In this document: positions 34,570-42,671 of the stretch, piece by piece
Layout of the letters: each line of letters opens with the position of its first letter
How positions within the stretch are numbered: position 1 is the stretch's first letter
NCBI GenBank assembly: GCA_963843285.1
Contig: CAWJJO010000002.1
Coordinates: 310,001-374,000, forward strand
DNA: 64,000 nt
DNA from: CAZDDB01 sp963843285
GTDB taxonomy: Bacteria; Acidobacteriota; HRBIN11; JAKEFK01
Reading direction: 5' to 3'
Made by a program: the position numbers and the translations under genes
Notes under the pieces: generated by a model
Told to the model about the DNA's origin: nothing
The model's input: the letters and a program-made list of their open reading frames with translations, nothing else
Databases searched by the model: none

Positions 34570-34652
34570 GGTTTGTAACGCCGGCGACTCGCCGGCATGC
34601 TTCGAGGAAGCCGAATACTTTGACCGGTGGGGACGCCGGCGCTACAAACGGT
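34570..34652. repeat. bipartite palindromic repeat with GTTTGTA termini
   Basis: Left part GTTTGTAACGCCGGCGACTC followed by GCCGGC; right part GACGCCGGCGCTACAAAC. The outer 15 bases of both ends are complementary with mismatches, as in the family A and E elements. It ends 9 bp before the start codon of the next sulfatase gene. Confidence 0.65.
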
Positions 34653-34660
34653 TTTCCAGA

Positions 34661-36928
34661 ATGAAGCACTGCCGTTCACTCGCTCTTGTGTTTTGTCTAC
34701 TGTTTGTTGTTTCCTGTCGAACCCGCACTTCAAATCGAGTAGAGATCGATCTGACGCAGCGGTTGGTCTATGCTGAAAAATCGTCCGATGTTCAGGAAAT
34801 CACTTTCGGTACCAAAGATGCGAAGAAGCACGATTTCTCCGGATGGTCCGATCCCGAAAAGGATCAGGAAGGGCCCTTTCAATGGGCGACATCTCTGAAT
34901 CCGTCATTCACCTTCCGTGCGCGCGAGCAACGACCGCTGTATCTTCACGTCAAGATGAAATCATTTTTCGAAAATCCGGCCGAGGTCTTTGTGAATTCCA
35001 GAAGAGTCTCCCGGATCCTGGTAAATCCACATCAAAATGAATATACAATTGCGATGCCTGCCGGTGTGGTTTCCATACCTTCCAATACAGTGGCCTTCCA
35101 GTTTGCCGAACTAAGATCTCCGGAATCCGGCGCGGACACGCGAAAACTTGCCGCCGCGGCCTATCAGGCCTGGATCACTCCCAGCCGGTATTTTAGCGAG
35201 CCCCAGAAAGGAGAATTCCTGACCGTCGACCGCGTTCGTGTAGGTACTAAAAGAATCCCCGCCCTGATTCTGCAGTCCGGCGGAACAATCGATTATCTTG
35301 AAAGGCTCAATCGCAGCTCAGTTCTCCGCTTTGGATATCTTTATCGTCCTTCACAATCTGATGGCGGCGCACACATCGCTTCCTTCAGTGTATTGTTGGA
35401 GAAGGATGGTGCACCCGGGACGATGATTCTTCAAAAAGTCGTCTCCCAAAAAAGCACGGAGTTTTTTCGTCTTCCTTTGTCTGCCTGGATTCCGGAAAAC
35501 TCTGATTCGATCTATCGCATCCGGTTTCAAGTCACGCGGGATTCCATTGGGCGCGCGCAAACCGCATGGTTGCAGCCCGTGCTGGAAACGGACGGGAGGG
35601 AGCGAAAGGAAGCGCCCGAAGTCCGGGAACATGCCGAAATGCTGCGCCGGACGAACAAAGACGCAAATGTGGTCGTGATTTTGCTGGATGCTGCCAGGGC
35701 AGATCATTTCGGCTGTTATGGATACGGCCGTAATACTACACCAATAGTAGATGGACTGGCAAAGGAGAGCCTTCTATTCCGCCGCGCCTATACGGATGCG
35801 GTCTATACACTGGCCTCCACCGCGAGCTTGATGACCGGACTGTATCCCGAACACCACCGGATCCTGTACATGAAGAATAAGTTGCCGGCGGGCACTCGAA
35901 CCCTGGCGCGGGTCTTTTCGGAAAACGGCTACCGGACCGCGACGTTTGTGGCCAATGGAAACGCATCCGGCGCGTTTGGAATGACGCAGGGATTCGAAAC
36001 GGTGGCGGAAGTGTTTCGCAATCAAAACTATACCGGTTGGGGACAGGACGTCACAAATGCTTTTTCCAAATGGCTTCCAACCGTTGCTGGAGAGAAGTTT
36101 TTTGGGTATCTCCATTATCGCGAGCCGCATGATCCGTTCAATCCTCCGGAAGCCTGGGTAAAAAAATTTGTGGACCCAGCCTATCAAGGGGAGGTAGGCG
36201 TTGACTTTGAAAAGCGCGTCCGGATCAATACGAATGCCTCCGATCTTACCGCCGAAGACCGGAAGCAAATCCGAAATTTATACGATGCCAATCTGGCTTA
36301 TGGCGACTTTCAAGTCGGACAGGTGATCGACCAGTTGCGGAATGCGGGGCTATATGAAAACACGATTGTGATTGTAACGGCAGATCACGGGGAAGCTATC
36401 TACGAACACGGTTTTCAGGGACACAACTCGCAACTCTACGAAGAGAGCGCGCATATCCCGCTCATCATGAAACTCGCGCGCAAATCAGGCGGGTCCAAAG
36501 CGATCGATCCGGTTGTCCGAACGATCGACCTGTTTCCCACTCTTGTTGATTTGTTGGGGTTTTCCCGAAAAGAAATCAGCGTGGACGGCCGCAGCTCGCT
36601 GCCATATCTTGTTTCTCCGCTGCCCGATGGGCGAGAGGTATTTACGCAAACGACTTTGCAGCATGCATATTCATACCGGGAGAATGACTACAAGTATGTG
36701 GTCGATCGGGTATACGGTGACGAAGAACTGTACAATCTTCGTCAGGATCCGGAGGAGCGCCGCAATCTCATCACAGTGGAACCTGTCCGCGCGAAATTCT
36801 ACCGGTCCCGGTTGATGGCATATATGGAAATCTACCGCCAGTCTGCGTCGCGAAGGAAAGTGGAAAAGGCGGTCATCGATGAAAGTGCCAAACAAAACCT
36901 GGAAGCCCTCGGCTACCTGAATAACTGA
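34661..36928 (+). CDS. exported sulfatase-fold lipoprotein
   Basis: A 755-residue protein; ATG 34661 opens a lipoprotein signal peptide with lipobox VVSC (RSLALVFCLLFVVSC). Residues about 25-370 are uncharacterised beta-rich sequence. Residues about 385-745 are the sulfatase fold: VILLDAARADHFGCYGYG, VYTLASTASLMTG with Thr at the nucleophile position, and TADHGEAIYEHG. It ends with LEALGYLNN, the same terminal motif as the 28415 paralogue, and has no TPR. No clear ribosome-binding site; a bipartite repeat lies directly upstream. Substrate unknown; a role in modifying surface polymers or lipids is possible. Confidence 0.82.
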   Translation: MKHCRSLALVFCLLFVVSCRTRTSNRVEIDLTQRLVYAEKSSDVQEITFGTKDAKKHDFSGWSDPEKDQEGPFQWATSLNPSFTFRAREQRPLYLHVKMKSFFENPAEVFVNSRRVSRILVNPHQNEYTIAMPAGVVSIPSNTVAFQFAELRSPESGADTRKLAAAAYQAWITPSRYFSEPQKGEFLTVDRVRVGTKRIPALILQSGGTIDYLERLNRSSVLRFGYLYRPSQSDGGAHIASFSVLLEKDGAPGTMILQKVVSQKSTEFFRLPLSAWIPENSDSIYRIRFQVTRDSIGRAQTAWLQPVLETDGRERKEAPEVREHAEMLRRTNKDANVVVILLDAARADHFGCYGYGRNTTPIVDGLAKESLLFRRAYTDAVYTLASTASLMTGLYPEHHRILYMKNKLPAGTRTLARVFSENGYRTATFVANGNASGAFGMTQGFETVAEVFRNQNYTGWGQDVTNAFSKWLPTVAGEKFFGYLHYREPHDPFNPPEAWVKKFVDPAYQGEVGVDFEKRVRINTNASDLTAEDRKQIRNLYDANLAYGDFQVGQVIDQLRNAGLYENTIVIVTADHGEAIYEHGFQGHNSQLYEESAHIPLIMKLARKSGGSKAIDPVVRTIDLFPTLVDLLGFSRKEISVDGRSSLPYLVSPLPDGREVFTQTTLQHAYSYRENDYKYVVDRVYGDEELYNLRQDPEERRNLITVEPVRAKFYRSRLMAYMEIYRQSASRRKVEKAVIDESAKQNLEALGYLNN

Positions 36929-36936
36929 GAACAAAC

Positions 36937-37028
36937 CTGGCTGGAGCGCGGGCTTCCAGCCTGCTTCCAGCCCGCAGAAGCCAGTTTCTGGACAAGACTT
37001 GCGGGCAAAGATGCCCGCGCTCCGGCTA
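36937..37028. repeat. family B palindromic repeat
   Basis: GGCTGGAGCGCGGGCTTCCA followed by GCCTGCTTCCAGCCCGC, and later GACTTGCGGGCAAAGATGCC then CGCGCTCCGGC. It could fold as one imperfect long hairpin. It occupies the gap between a sulfatase gene and the GntR gene. Confidence 0.7.
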
Positions 37029-37037
37029 AGACGCCGC

Positions 37038-37079
37038 TTGACAAACACTTCCGATTAGTGTACTAGTGAGCTAGTACAC
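37038..37079 (+). promoter_or_regulatory. promoter and YtrA-type operator of the GntR gene
   Basis: TTGACA at 37038-37043 is followed by the inverted repeat GTGTACTAG-TGAG-CTAGTACAC (37058-37079), which covers the expected -10 region and ends 4 nt before the start codon. GTGTA...TACAC is the pattern known for YtrA-subfamily operators. Autorepression is the natural interpretation. Confidence 0.65.
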
Positions 37080-37083
37080 AAGT

Positions 37084-37455
37084 ATGATTACCATTGAAGA
37101 ACGGTCTCCCGTTCCGATCTACGAGCAAATCAAAACCGGGCTGCGCGGGCTGGTAGCGCGTGGACTTCTGGAACCCGGAGACCAAGTGCCTGCGATTCGT
37201 CCGCTGGCGGAGACGCTGGTAGTCAACCCTAATACAATTGCACGCGCTTACCGCGAGCTGATTCTGGAAGGATTTTTGGAATCGCGACGCGGCGAAGGGA
37301 ATTTTGTTTCTTCAAAAGCGCGCAAACAGGTAGGAAACGGACTGGAAACCGCAGGACGGCAGTTTCAGGAGGCGATTCTGGCCGCGCGCCGAGCCGGATT
37401 GTCCTGGTCTCACATCCGAACGCTGGTCCATCAAGCACAGGAAGAGCCGTCATGA
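37084..37455 (+). CDS. GntR-family transcriptional regulator, YtrA subfamily
   Basis: A 123-residue DNA-binding protein. Residues 1-75 are the GntR winged helix (PVPIYEQIKTGLRGLVARGL; IRPLAETLVVNPNTIARAYR; LESRRGEGNFV), and the short 45-residue C-terminal part lacks an effector domain, as in YtrA. Such regulators usually control an adjacent ABC transporter. Here the ATPase gene begins with a 4-nt overlap (37452-37455) but is destroyed after about 30 codons, so the regulator has lost its local target. A matching inverted-repeat operator lies immediately upstream. Confidence 0.9.
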   Translation: MITIEERSPVPIYEQIKTGLRGLVARGLLEPGDQVPAIRPLAETLVVNPNTIARAYRELILEGFLESRRGEGNFVSSKARKQVGNGLETAGRQFQEAILAARRAGLSWSHIRTLVHQAQEEPS

Positions 37456-37726
37456 CAAAAACTATAGTATTAGAGGGAATTAGGAAATCGTTCGGGGAAA
37501 AGCAAGTCCTGCGCGGAATCACTGGAACCGTTGAGGAAAAGCCGTTGCCGGCGGAAACCGCCTTCTTCCCCCGGAATCAGCCGCGTTTACCGACCCTGGC
37601 CGGAGCGAATTCTTCGCAATCTACAACAACGCCACGCCAGAAGGTGTTTACTACGTCCGCGATCGACATATTTGTTTGGTAACGTGGGACGGGGTTCACC
37701 ACGACCTCGGCCCGGCGAGCCTGTAG
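37452..37726 (+). pseudogene. ABC-transporter ATPase stump joined to an unrelated gene fragment
   Basis: Codons from ATG 37452 to about 37540 read TKTIVLEGIRKSFGEKQVLR and GITGTVEE, the standard first strand region of an ABC ATPase, which should lead into the Walker A loop but does not. From 37541 another frame is open to TAG 37724 and looks like a genuine protein C-terminus (FFAIYNNATPEGVYYVRDRH, then ICLVTWDGVHHDLGPASL). The simplest explanation is a deletion that fused the start of the transporter gene to the end of a different gene. The ATPase frame itself runs to a stop at 37682 with low-complexity residues. Confidence 0.6.
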
Positions 37727-37727
37727 G

Positions 37728-38012
37728 AAATCACCGCAGAGACGCAGAGGGCGCAGAGAAAGGAAAGGAAACCACAGATGAACACCGATATCGGAGGAAA
37801 TCAGTGGTTTTATCTTTACCATTAACTCGAAAAATTGTTTGCAATATTTTTTCAGAAAGAAGCGCCTTCGGCGCTGCGGCGGCTGCCCATTCCCCCATCT
37901 CCACTTATCTCCACATCTCCATTCTTACACCTGCTTCCTAACTCAGCGTTCTCGGCGCCTCTGCGGTGAATCCTCCTCCTTTGTTTCTTTTTGATCTTTG
38001 TGGTGAAATATC
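37728..38012. repeat. composite family C repeats
   Basis: Outer arms CACCGCAGAGACGCAGAGGG at 37731 and GCGCCTCTGCGGTGAATCC ending near 37975. A second right arm, GATCTTTGTGGTGAAATA, is near 37995, and a CCACAGATGAACACCG arm is near 37771. Two arm types are therefore interleaved in one 290-bp gap before the carboxylase operon. No gene is visible. Confidence 0.65.
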
Positions 38013-38018
38013 CATGCA

Positions 38019-39557
38019 ATGAGTGAGAAGATGGAACGTCTCCGGCAATTGACCGAAGAATCGGAGCGGGGCGGTGGAGCGGAGCGAATCGAACGACAGC
38101 ACAGGGAAGGAAAACTTTCCGCGCGAGAACGGATTTCATTGCTGTTAGACGAGGGCTCTTTTGTCGAGCTCGATCGCTTTGTCCTGCCGCGGTCCACTGA
38201 TTTTGGAATCGAACCTGTTCTTGGAGACGGCTTTGTCACAGGACATGGGCGAATTGACGGCCGTACGGTCTTCCTGTTTGCTCAGGATTTTACAGTATTT
38301 GGCGGAAGTCTGAGCGAGACCAACGCGGATAAAGTCTGCAAGGTCATGGATCTGGCGATGAAAGTCGGGGCGCCGATAATCGGATTAAATGATTCGGGAG
38401 GCGCCAGAATTCAGGAAGGGGTGGCAAGTCTGGCAGGTTATGCCGAGATTTTTCTTCGGAATACGCTGGCTTCCGGTGTGATTCCACAGATCTCAGCGAT
38501 CATGGGTCCATGCGCTGGGGGCGCAGTCTATTCGCCCGCGATCACTGATTTCATCATCATGGTAAAGGACACAAGCTACATGTTTATTACCGGACCCGAT
38601 GTCATCAAGACGGTCACCCATGAAGAAGTGAGCAAAGAGGAGCTGGGCGGCGCAATGACCCACAACCAGATCAGCGGCGTGGCGCATTTTGCCGCTGAAG
38701 ATGATCAGGCCTGTCTGAACATGATTCGTGAGTTGCTCTCGTACATTCCTGCAAACAACCTGGAAGATCCTCCGTTTCATCCGACTAAAGACGATCCGAC
38801 GAGGATCGATGAGGGTCTGGATACTCTCGTTCCGGAAGAACCGGACAGGCCGTATGACATCAAGGACCTGATCAGTCGCGTTGTGGACGACGGAGTTTTC
38901 TTCGAAGTCCAGCGACACTTTGCTGTGAATATTGTAGTAGGATTTGCCCGGCTGGGAGGGCGGAGTGTTGGAATCGTGGCTAATCAACCCGCGCATCTGG
39001 CAGGAACGCTGGATATCAATGCGTCCGTAAAGGGAGCCAGATTTGTCCGCTTTTGCGATTGTTTTAACATCCCCTTGATTGTGTTTGAAGACGTTCCGGG
39101 TTTCTTGCCTGGAACAGATCAGGAATTGAACGGGATCATCAAGCACGGCGCGAAACTATTGTACGCGTTTGCTGAAGCTACGGTGCCGAAAATCACCGTC
39201 ATTACTCGCAAATCGTATGGAGGCGCTTATTGTGTGATGGCCAGCAAACAGATTCGCACCGATTTGAATTTTGCGTATCCGACAGCCGAGATTGCCGTGA
39301 TGGGACCGGAAGGTGCAGTGAACATTGTGTACAAGCGCGAGTTGATGCGCTCGGAACATCCGGAGAAGCAACGCAAAAAAATGATCGATGAGTATCGGGA
39401 AAAATTTGCCAATCCCTATATTGCGGCGCAGCTCGGATTTATCGATGAAGTGATCGAGCCGCGCTACACACGCGCTCGTTTGATCAGCGGGTTGAACCTT
39501 CTCGAAAACAAGCGCGACAAGAATCCACCCAAGAAACACGGCAACATCCCGTTGTAA
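38019..39557 (+). CDS. pccB: acyl-CoA carboxylase, carboxyltransferase beta subunit (propionyl-CoA carboxylase-like)
   Basis: A 512-residue carboxyltransferase that moves CO2 from biotin to an acyl-CoA, probably propionyl-CoA. N-terminal GKLSARERISLLLDEGSF, then FGGSLSETNADKV, GGARIQEGVASLAGYAEIF, and the C-terminal PGFLPGTDQE and RKSYGGAYCVM motifs match the PccB family. It is followed by the biotin carboxylase (39640) and biotin carrier (41133), giving a complete three-subunit enzyme. Propionyl-CoA is favoured over acetyl- or methylcrotonyl-CoA by overall resemblance only. A family C repeat lies directly upstream, so the promoter is not obvious. Confidence 0.9.
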   Translation: MSEKMERLRQLTEESERGGGAERIERQHREGKLSARERISLLLDEGSFVELDRFVLPRSTDFGIEPVLGDGFVTGHGRIDGRTVFLFAQDFTVFGGSLSETNADKVCKVMDLAMKVGAPIIGLNDSGGARIQEGVASLAGYAEIFLRNTLASGVIPQISAIMGPCAGGAVYSPAITDFIIMVKDTSYMFITGPDVIKTVTHEEVSKEELGGAMTHNQISGVAHFAAEDDQACLNMIRELLSYIPANNLEDPPFHPTKDDPTRIDEGLDTLVPEEPDRPYDIKDLISRVVDDGVFFEVQRHFAVNIVVGFARLGGRSVGIVANQPAHLAGTLDINASVKGARFVRFCDCFNIPLIVFEDVPGFLPGTDQELNGIIKHGAKLLYAFAEATVPKITVITRKSYGGAYCVMASKQIRTDLNFAYPTAEIAVMGPEGAVNIVYKRELMRSEHPEKQRKKMIDEYREKFANPYIAAQLGFIDEVIEPRYTRARLISGLNLLENKRDKNPPKKHGNIPL

Positions 39558-39567
39558 GATTGTTTGT

Positions 39568-39622
39568 CTGGAGAGGCGGCCCTCCGTGGCCGCCTGGCGG
39601 GCAGGGACGCCCGCCGCTCCAA
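39568..39622. repeat. family B palindromic repeat
   Basis: GGAGAGGCGGCCCTCCGTGG, then CCGCCTGGCGGGCAGGGACG and CCCGCCGCTCC. The latter half is the same unit found in frame inside the sulfatase gene at 13500. It separates two genes of the carboxylase operon. Confidence 0.7.
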
Positions 39623-39639
39623 GTTGAGTGAGAGTCATC

Positions 39640-41136
39640 ATGCAGCGTATTTTCATTGCAAATCGTGGAGAAGTAGCCGTCCGGATTATTCGCGCATGCC
39701 GTGAGCTGGGGATTACCGCAGTCGTGGGTTACTCGGATGCAGATCGTGCTTCACTGGCCGTTCGACTTTCGGATGAGGCATACAGGATTGGACCCGCCCC
39801 TTCGTCCGAAAGTTACTTGAATCTCCCGCGTCTGATTGAGTTGATCAAAGAAACCCGCTGTGATGCGGTCCATCCCGGTTACGGTTTTCTATCCGAACGC
39901 GCAGGCTTTGCTGCAGCTTGCGAAGGGGAAGGGATTACGTTTATCGGTCCGCGCAGTGAAATGATTGAACTGATGGGAGACAAGACCCGCGCCCGTCAGG
40001 CAGCGCAGAAGGCCGGTTTGCCCGTTGTTCCGGGCGCCATGAAGTCGATGGGCGATGTGAATGAGGCGATGGAAGCAGCGGATCAAATCGGTTTTCCCGT
40101 AATGATCAAAGCGGCCGCAGGAGGCGGGGGAAAAGGAATGCGGCTTGCCAACAACCGCGAGGAATTGGAAGAAGGATTCCGTCTGGCGCAATCGGAAGCC
40201 CAATCCGCATTCGGTGATCCTTCCGTGTACCTTGAAAGAAGGATCGATCGTCCCCACCACGTTGAAGTGCAAATTCTTGCGGATCAACATGGCACGGTTC
40301 TCCATCTTGGGGAACGCGAATGTTCCATTCAAAGACGTCACCAGAAAGTGATTGAAGAAAGTCCATCTCCGTTTCTGAGCGAGAATACGCGCCAAAAGAT
40401 GTGTCAGACGGCGGCTCAGGCAGCTTCCGGAATCGGATACACAAATGCCGGGACCATGGAATTTCTGGTCGATGGCGATCAAAATTTCTATTTTCTTGAA
40501 ATGAATACGCGTTTGCAGGTGGAGCACCCCATCACGGAAATGGTAACCGGAATCGACATCGTAAAGGAGCAGATCCGGATCGCGTCCGGTGAACGGATCG
40601 ACCGCACCCAGGACAGCATTCCTTTTCGCGGCGCTGCAATCGAATGCCGGATTTATGCAGAAGATCCGGACCACGATTTTATTCCTTCGCCGGGAAAAAT
40701 CACCGGAATTCGGTTGCCCGGAGGACCCGGTGTGCGGGAGGACAGCGGAATCTATGGCGGGTACGAAGTTCCGATTCACTACGATCCACTTCTTTCCAAG
40801 CTGGTAACCTGGGGAAGCAACCGCGAAGAAGCGATCCGGCGAATGGCCCGCGCCCTCGAAGAATACCAGGTGCTTGGAATCAAGACCACAATTCCGTTTT
40901 ACCGGCGGGTGATGCGCAACCCCGCATTCCTGGAAGGGAATGTGACTACGTCGTTTATTGAGGAATTCTTTTCCCGGGATCATTCGCGGGAGCATCCGCT
41001 TCAAGACGTTGCCGTTATTGCGGCTGCAATTTCGGAATACGAATACTTGAGTGCAGCGTCCGCGGCTGCGGTTGTTCCGGTGAAACAAGAAAGCGGGTGG
41101 CGCATTCACGCGCGCAAAGAAGGACTTCGTTCATGA
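39640..41136 (+). CDS. accC: biotin carboxylase subunit of acyl-CoA carboxylase
   Basis: A 498-residue ATP-grasp enzyme that carboxylates biotin. ATG 39640 gives the conserved start MQRIFIANRGEVAVRII; the GTG at 39628 is less likely. The glycine-rich ATP loop is KAAAGGGGKGMR near residue 160, followed by QILADQHGTVLHLGERECSI, the catalytic EMNTRLQVEHPITE and RIYAEDP near residue 335. The biotinyl domain is on a separate small protein encoded next, with an ATGA overlap at 41133-41136, so this is a split rather than fused alpha subunit. Confidence 0.93.
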   Translation: MQRIFIANRGEVAVRIIRACRELGITAVVGYSDADRASLAVRLSDEAYRIGPAPSSESYLNLPRLIELIKETRCDAVHPGYGFLSERAGFAAACEGEGITFIGPRSEMIELMGDKTRARQAAQKAGLPVVPGAMKSMGDVNEAMEAADQIGFPVMIKAAAGGGGKGMRLANNREELEEGFRLAQSEAQSAFGDPSVYLERRIDRPHHVEVQILADQHGTVLHLGERECSIQRRHQKVIEESPSPFLSENTRQKMCQTAAQAASGIGYTNAGTMEFLVDGDQNFYFLEMNTRLQVEHPITEMVTGIDIVKEQIRIASGERIDRTQDSIPFRGAAIECRIYAEDPDHDFIPSPGKITGIRLPGGPGVREDSGIYGGYEVPIHYDPLLSKLVTWGSNREEAIRRMARALEEYQVLGIKTTIPFYRRVMRNPAFLEGNVTTSFIEEFFSRDHSREHPLQDVAVIAAAISEYEYLSAASAAAVVPVKQESGWRIHARKEGLRS

Positions 41137-41633
41137 AGTTGATCGCTTTGATTCATGGAAGACCGTGTCCGGTCGAAGTAGTGGAAAAGGACGGTCAGTA
41201 CAGTTTGACTTTGGGCGACAAAAGTTTTAGCGTAGACGCGATTCATCCGGCTCCGCAAACGCTATCTTTGTTGATTGAAGGAAGATCATACGATCTTGGC
41301 ATCGAGAAGCGTGGTCATTCGTTTTCAGTTCGTTTTTCAAATGACACAGTGGATCTGGACCTTTTTGAAGCCCGTAAATATAAAGCGGCGGAACTTGCAA
41401 AGAAACCTGGAGCCTCCGGACCATCAAAAGTTGTGGCTCCGATGCCGGGAAAGATCGTAAAAATTTCAGTTGTGCTGAATGAAGCCGTCCAGGAAGGCGA
41501 TTCGCTTTTGATCATGGAAGCTATGAAGATGCAAAATGAACTAAAGGCTCCGCGGTCCGGAAGGGTAAAGCAAATCCAGGTGAAAGAGGGAGAGCCCGTA
41601 TCTCCTTCGCAGATTTTGATGGTGCTGGAATGA
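41133..41633 (+). CDS. biotin carboxyl carrier subunit of acyl-CoA carboxylase
   Basis: A 166-residue protein. Residues about 95-166 are a biotinyl domain with the biotin-accepting Lys in EAMKMQNEL and the flanking VVAPMPGKIVKISV and VKEGEPVSPSQILMVLE. The first 90 residues resemble the linker domain found between the biotin carboxylase and biotinyl parts of PccA-type alpha subunits. It starts within the biotin carboxylase stop and its own stop overlaps the DUF721 start, so stoichiometric co-translation is expected. Confidence 0.92.
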   Translation: MKLIALIHGRPCPVEVVEKDGQYSLTLGDKSFSVDAIHPAPQTLSLLIEGRSYDLGIEKRGHSFSVRFSNDTVDLDLFEARKYKAAELAKKPGASGPSKVVAPMPGKIVKISVVLNEAVQEGDSLLIMEAMKMQNELKAPRSGRVKQIQVKEGEPVSPSQILMVLE

Positions 41634-41908
41634 CGCCGTTGGCTGAATTATTCTCGTCTCTGATGGAGGATATTCCCGAGGATCCGGAATTGAAATCGGA
41701 GATGGTCCGGGTTGCCTGGAAGTATTGTCTCGGTGAGAAAATACGGAACGCGGCGGATCCCGTAAGTTTTCGCAGAGGAGTGTTAAATTTGCGAGTCGTC
41801 GATCCACAGTGGAAAACGACGCTCGAATCTATGAAGCCGGAATTGATTTTTCGCATCAACGGGTATCTGAAGAAAAAAATGCTGAAGGATCTGAAAATCG
41901 AACTTTGA
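41630..41908 (+). CDS. DUF721 (DciA-like) protein
   Basis: A 92-residue protein with the DUF721 signature: an N-terminal helix, VAWKYCLGEKIRNAADPVSF, and RGVLNLRVVDPQWKTTLESM. In some bacteria DUF721 proteins (DciA) help load the replicative helicase; whether this shorter member does so is unknown. It is translationally coupled to the carrier protein upstream (ATGA 41630-41633) and probably to the membrane protein downstream. Its position in a carboxylase operon is not functionally explained. Confidence 0.7.
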   Translation: MTPLAELFSSLMEDIPEDPELKSEMVRVAWKYCLGEKIRNAADPVSFRRGVLNLRVVDPQWKTTLESMKPELIFRINGYLKKKMLKDLKIEL

Positions 41909-42567
41909 ATATCAACTCTTTTCTTGTTGCCTTTCACCGCCCCTATCTACACTTTACCCTGATTGCAACCGCATATCTTCTTTTCAACCTGTACTTTTTT
42001 TATGGAAGGTTGAGATCGATGTCCGACCAATTGAGACGCAAATGGAATCCGCCGGCGCCATTTCAACCGCAATTATTGCAGTATTACAAGAACGCTACCA
42101 TTTTCTGGTCCTTTTGGGTGCTGACCGGATTGATCCTGCTCGTTTTTGCAGTGTATTTGAGCCGGTATCAATATGTGGGAGAGAAAGTGTATCCGGCTGG
42201 ACAGGCTTCCCTCCACCGAGGCAGTGTGAATTTCCTCAGCTACGATGGAACTTCCATGACGTTTCCGGTCCGCGGATCGGAAGCTGCGGCAGGAGGGATA
42301 TTCTTGCGATTCAGGCCGTGGATGCGGATTCTTGGCTTGCAGACGTATCACAAATTGATCACCTTCCGTGGGAATCAGGAGAACACCTACCACTACATCA
42401 AACCCGCAGCGCCCTGGCTGGAATCGCATGCGGACTGGTTTTACGTTTTCCTTTACAAGAACAAGAAGTGGATTCCCCTCGCAGATCCGTTTTATACGGA
42501 GTCTCCTTATTTTGCCGGTACCAAACGCGGTCTTCTGGTCACTCACAGTGGTTACATCATTCAGTAG
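41905..42567 (+). CDS. membrane protein of unknown function
   Basis: A 220-residue protein that I do not recognise. The likely start is TTG 41905, overlapping the DUF721 stop; the longer in-frame reading from 41809 lies inside that gene. Two transmembrane helices are visible (LHFTLIATAYLLFNLYFFYG and ATIFWSFWVLTGLILLVFAV), followed by about 150 residues that are probably outside the membrane and end in KRGLLVTHSGYIIQ. The latter part looks beta-rich. No catalytic motif seen. Confidence 0.6.
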   Translation: MNINSFLVAFHRPYLHFTLIATAYLLFNLYFFYGRLRSMSDQLRRKWNPPAPFQPQLLQYYKNATIFWSFWVLTGLILLVFAVYLSRYQYVGEKVYPAGQASLHRGSVNFLSYDGTSMTFPVRGSEAAAGGIFLRFRPWMRILGLQTYHKLITFRGNQENTYHYIKPAAPWLESHADWFYVFLYKNKKWIPLADPFYTESPYFAGTKRGLLVTHSGYIIQ

Positions 42568-42648
42568 TGCGGAGCGCAGGCTTCCTGGAGCGCAGGCTTC
42601 CAGCCTGCATTATGGGTCGCAGGCATCTTGCCTGCCCGCACGCTCCGA
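42568..42648. repeat. family B palindromic repeat
   Basis: GCGGAGCGCAGGCTTCCTGG, then GGAGCGCAGGCTTCCAGCCT and GCATTATGGGTCGCAGGC, ending CTTGCCTGCCCGCACGCTCC. The GCATTATGGGTCGCAGGC block recurs in the copy at 63043. Confidence 0.7.
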
Positions 42649-42671
42649 AAATGCTCCTTCCTCAATCTCAT

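Noticed and set aside
39889..41109. A 406-codon open frame antisense to the biotin carboxylase gene
   Set aside because: Shadow of a conserved gene: composition is atypical, no family pattern, and the sense strand carries all ATP-grasp motifs.
42042..42671. In-frame N-terminal extension of the VTT protein
   Set aside because: It overlaps the preceding membrane-protein gene in another frame and then a palindromic repeat; the extension has no hydrophobic pattern or homology-like content.
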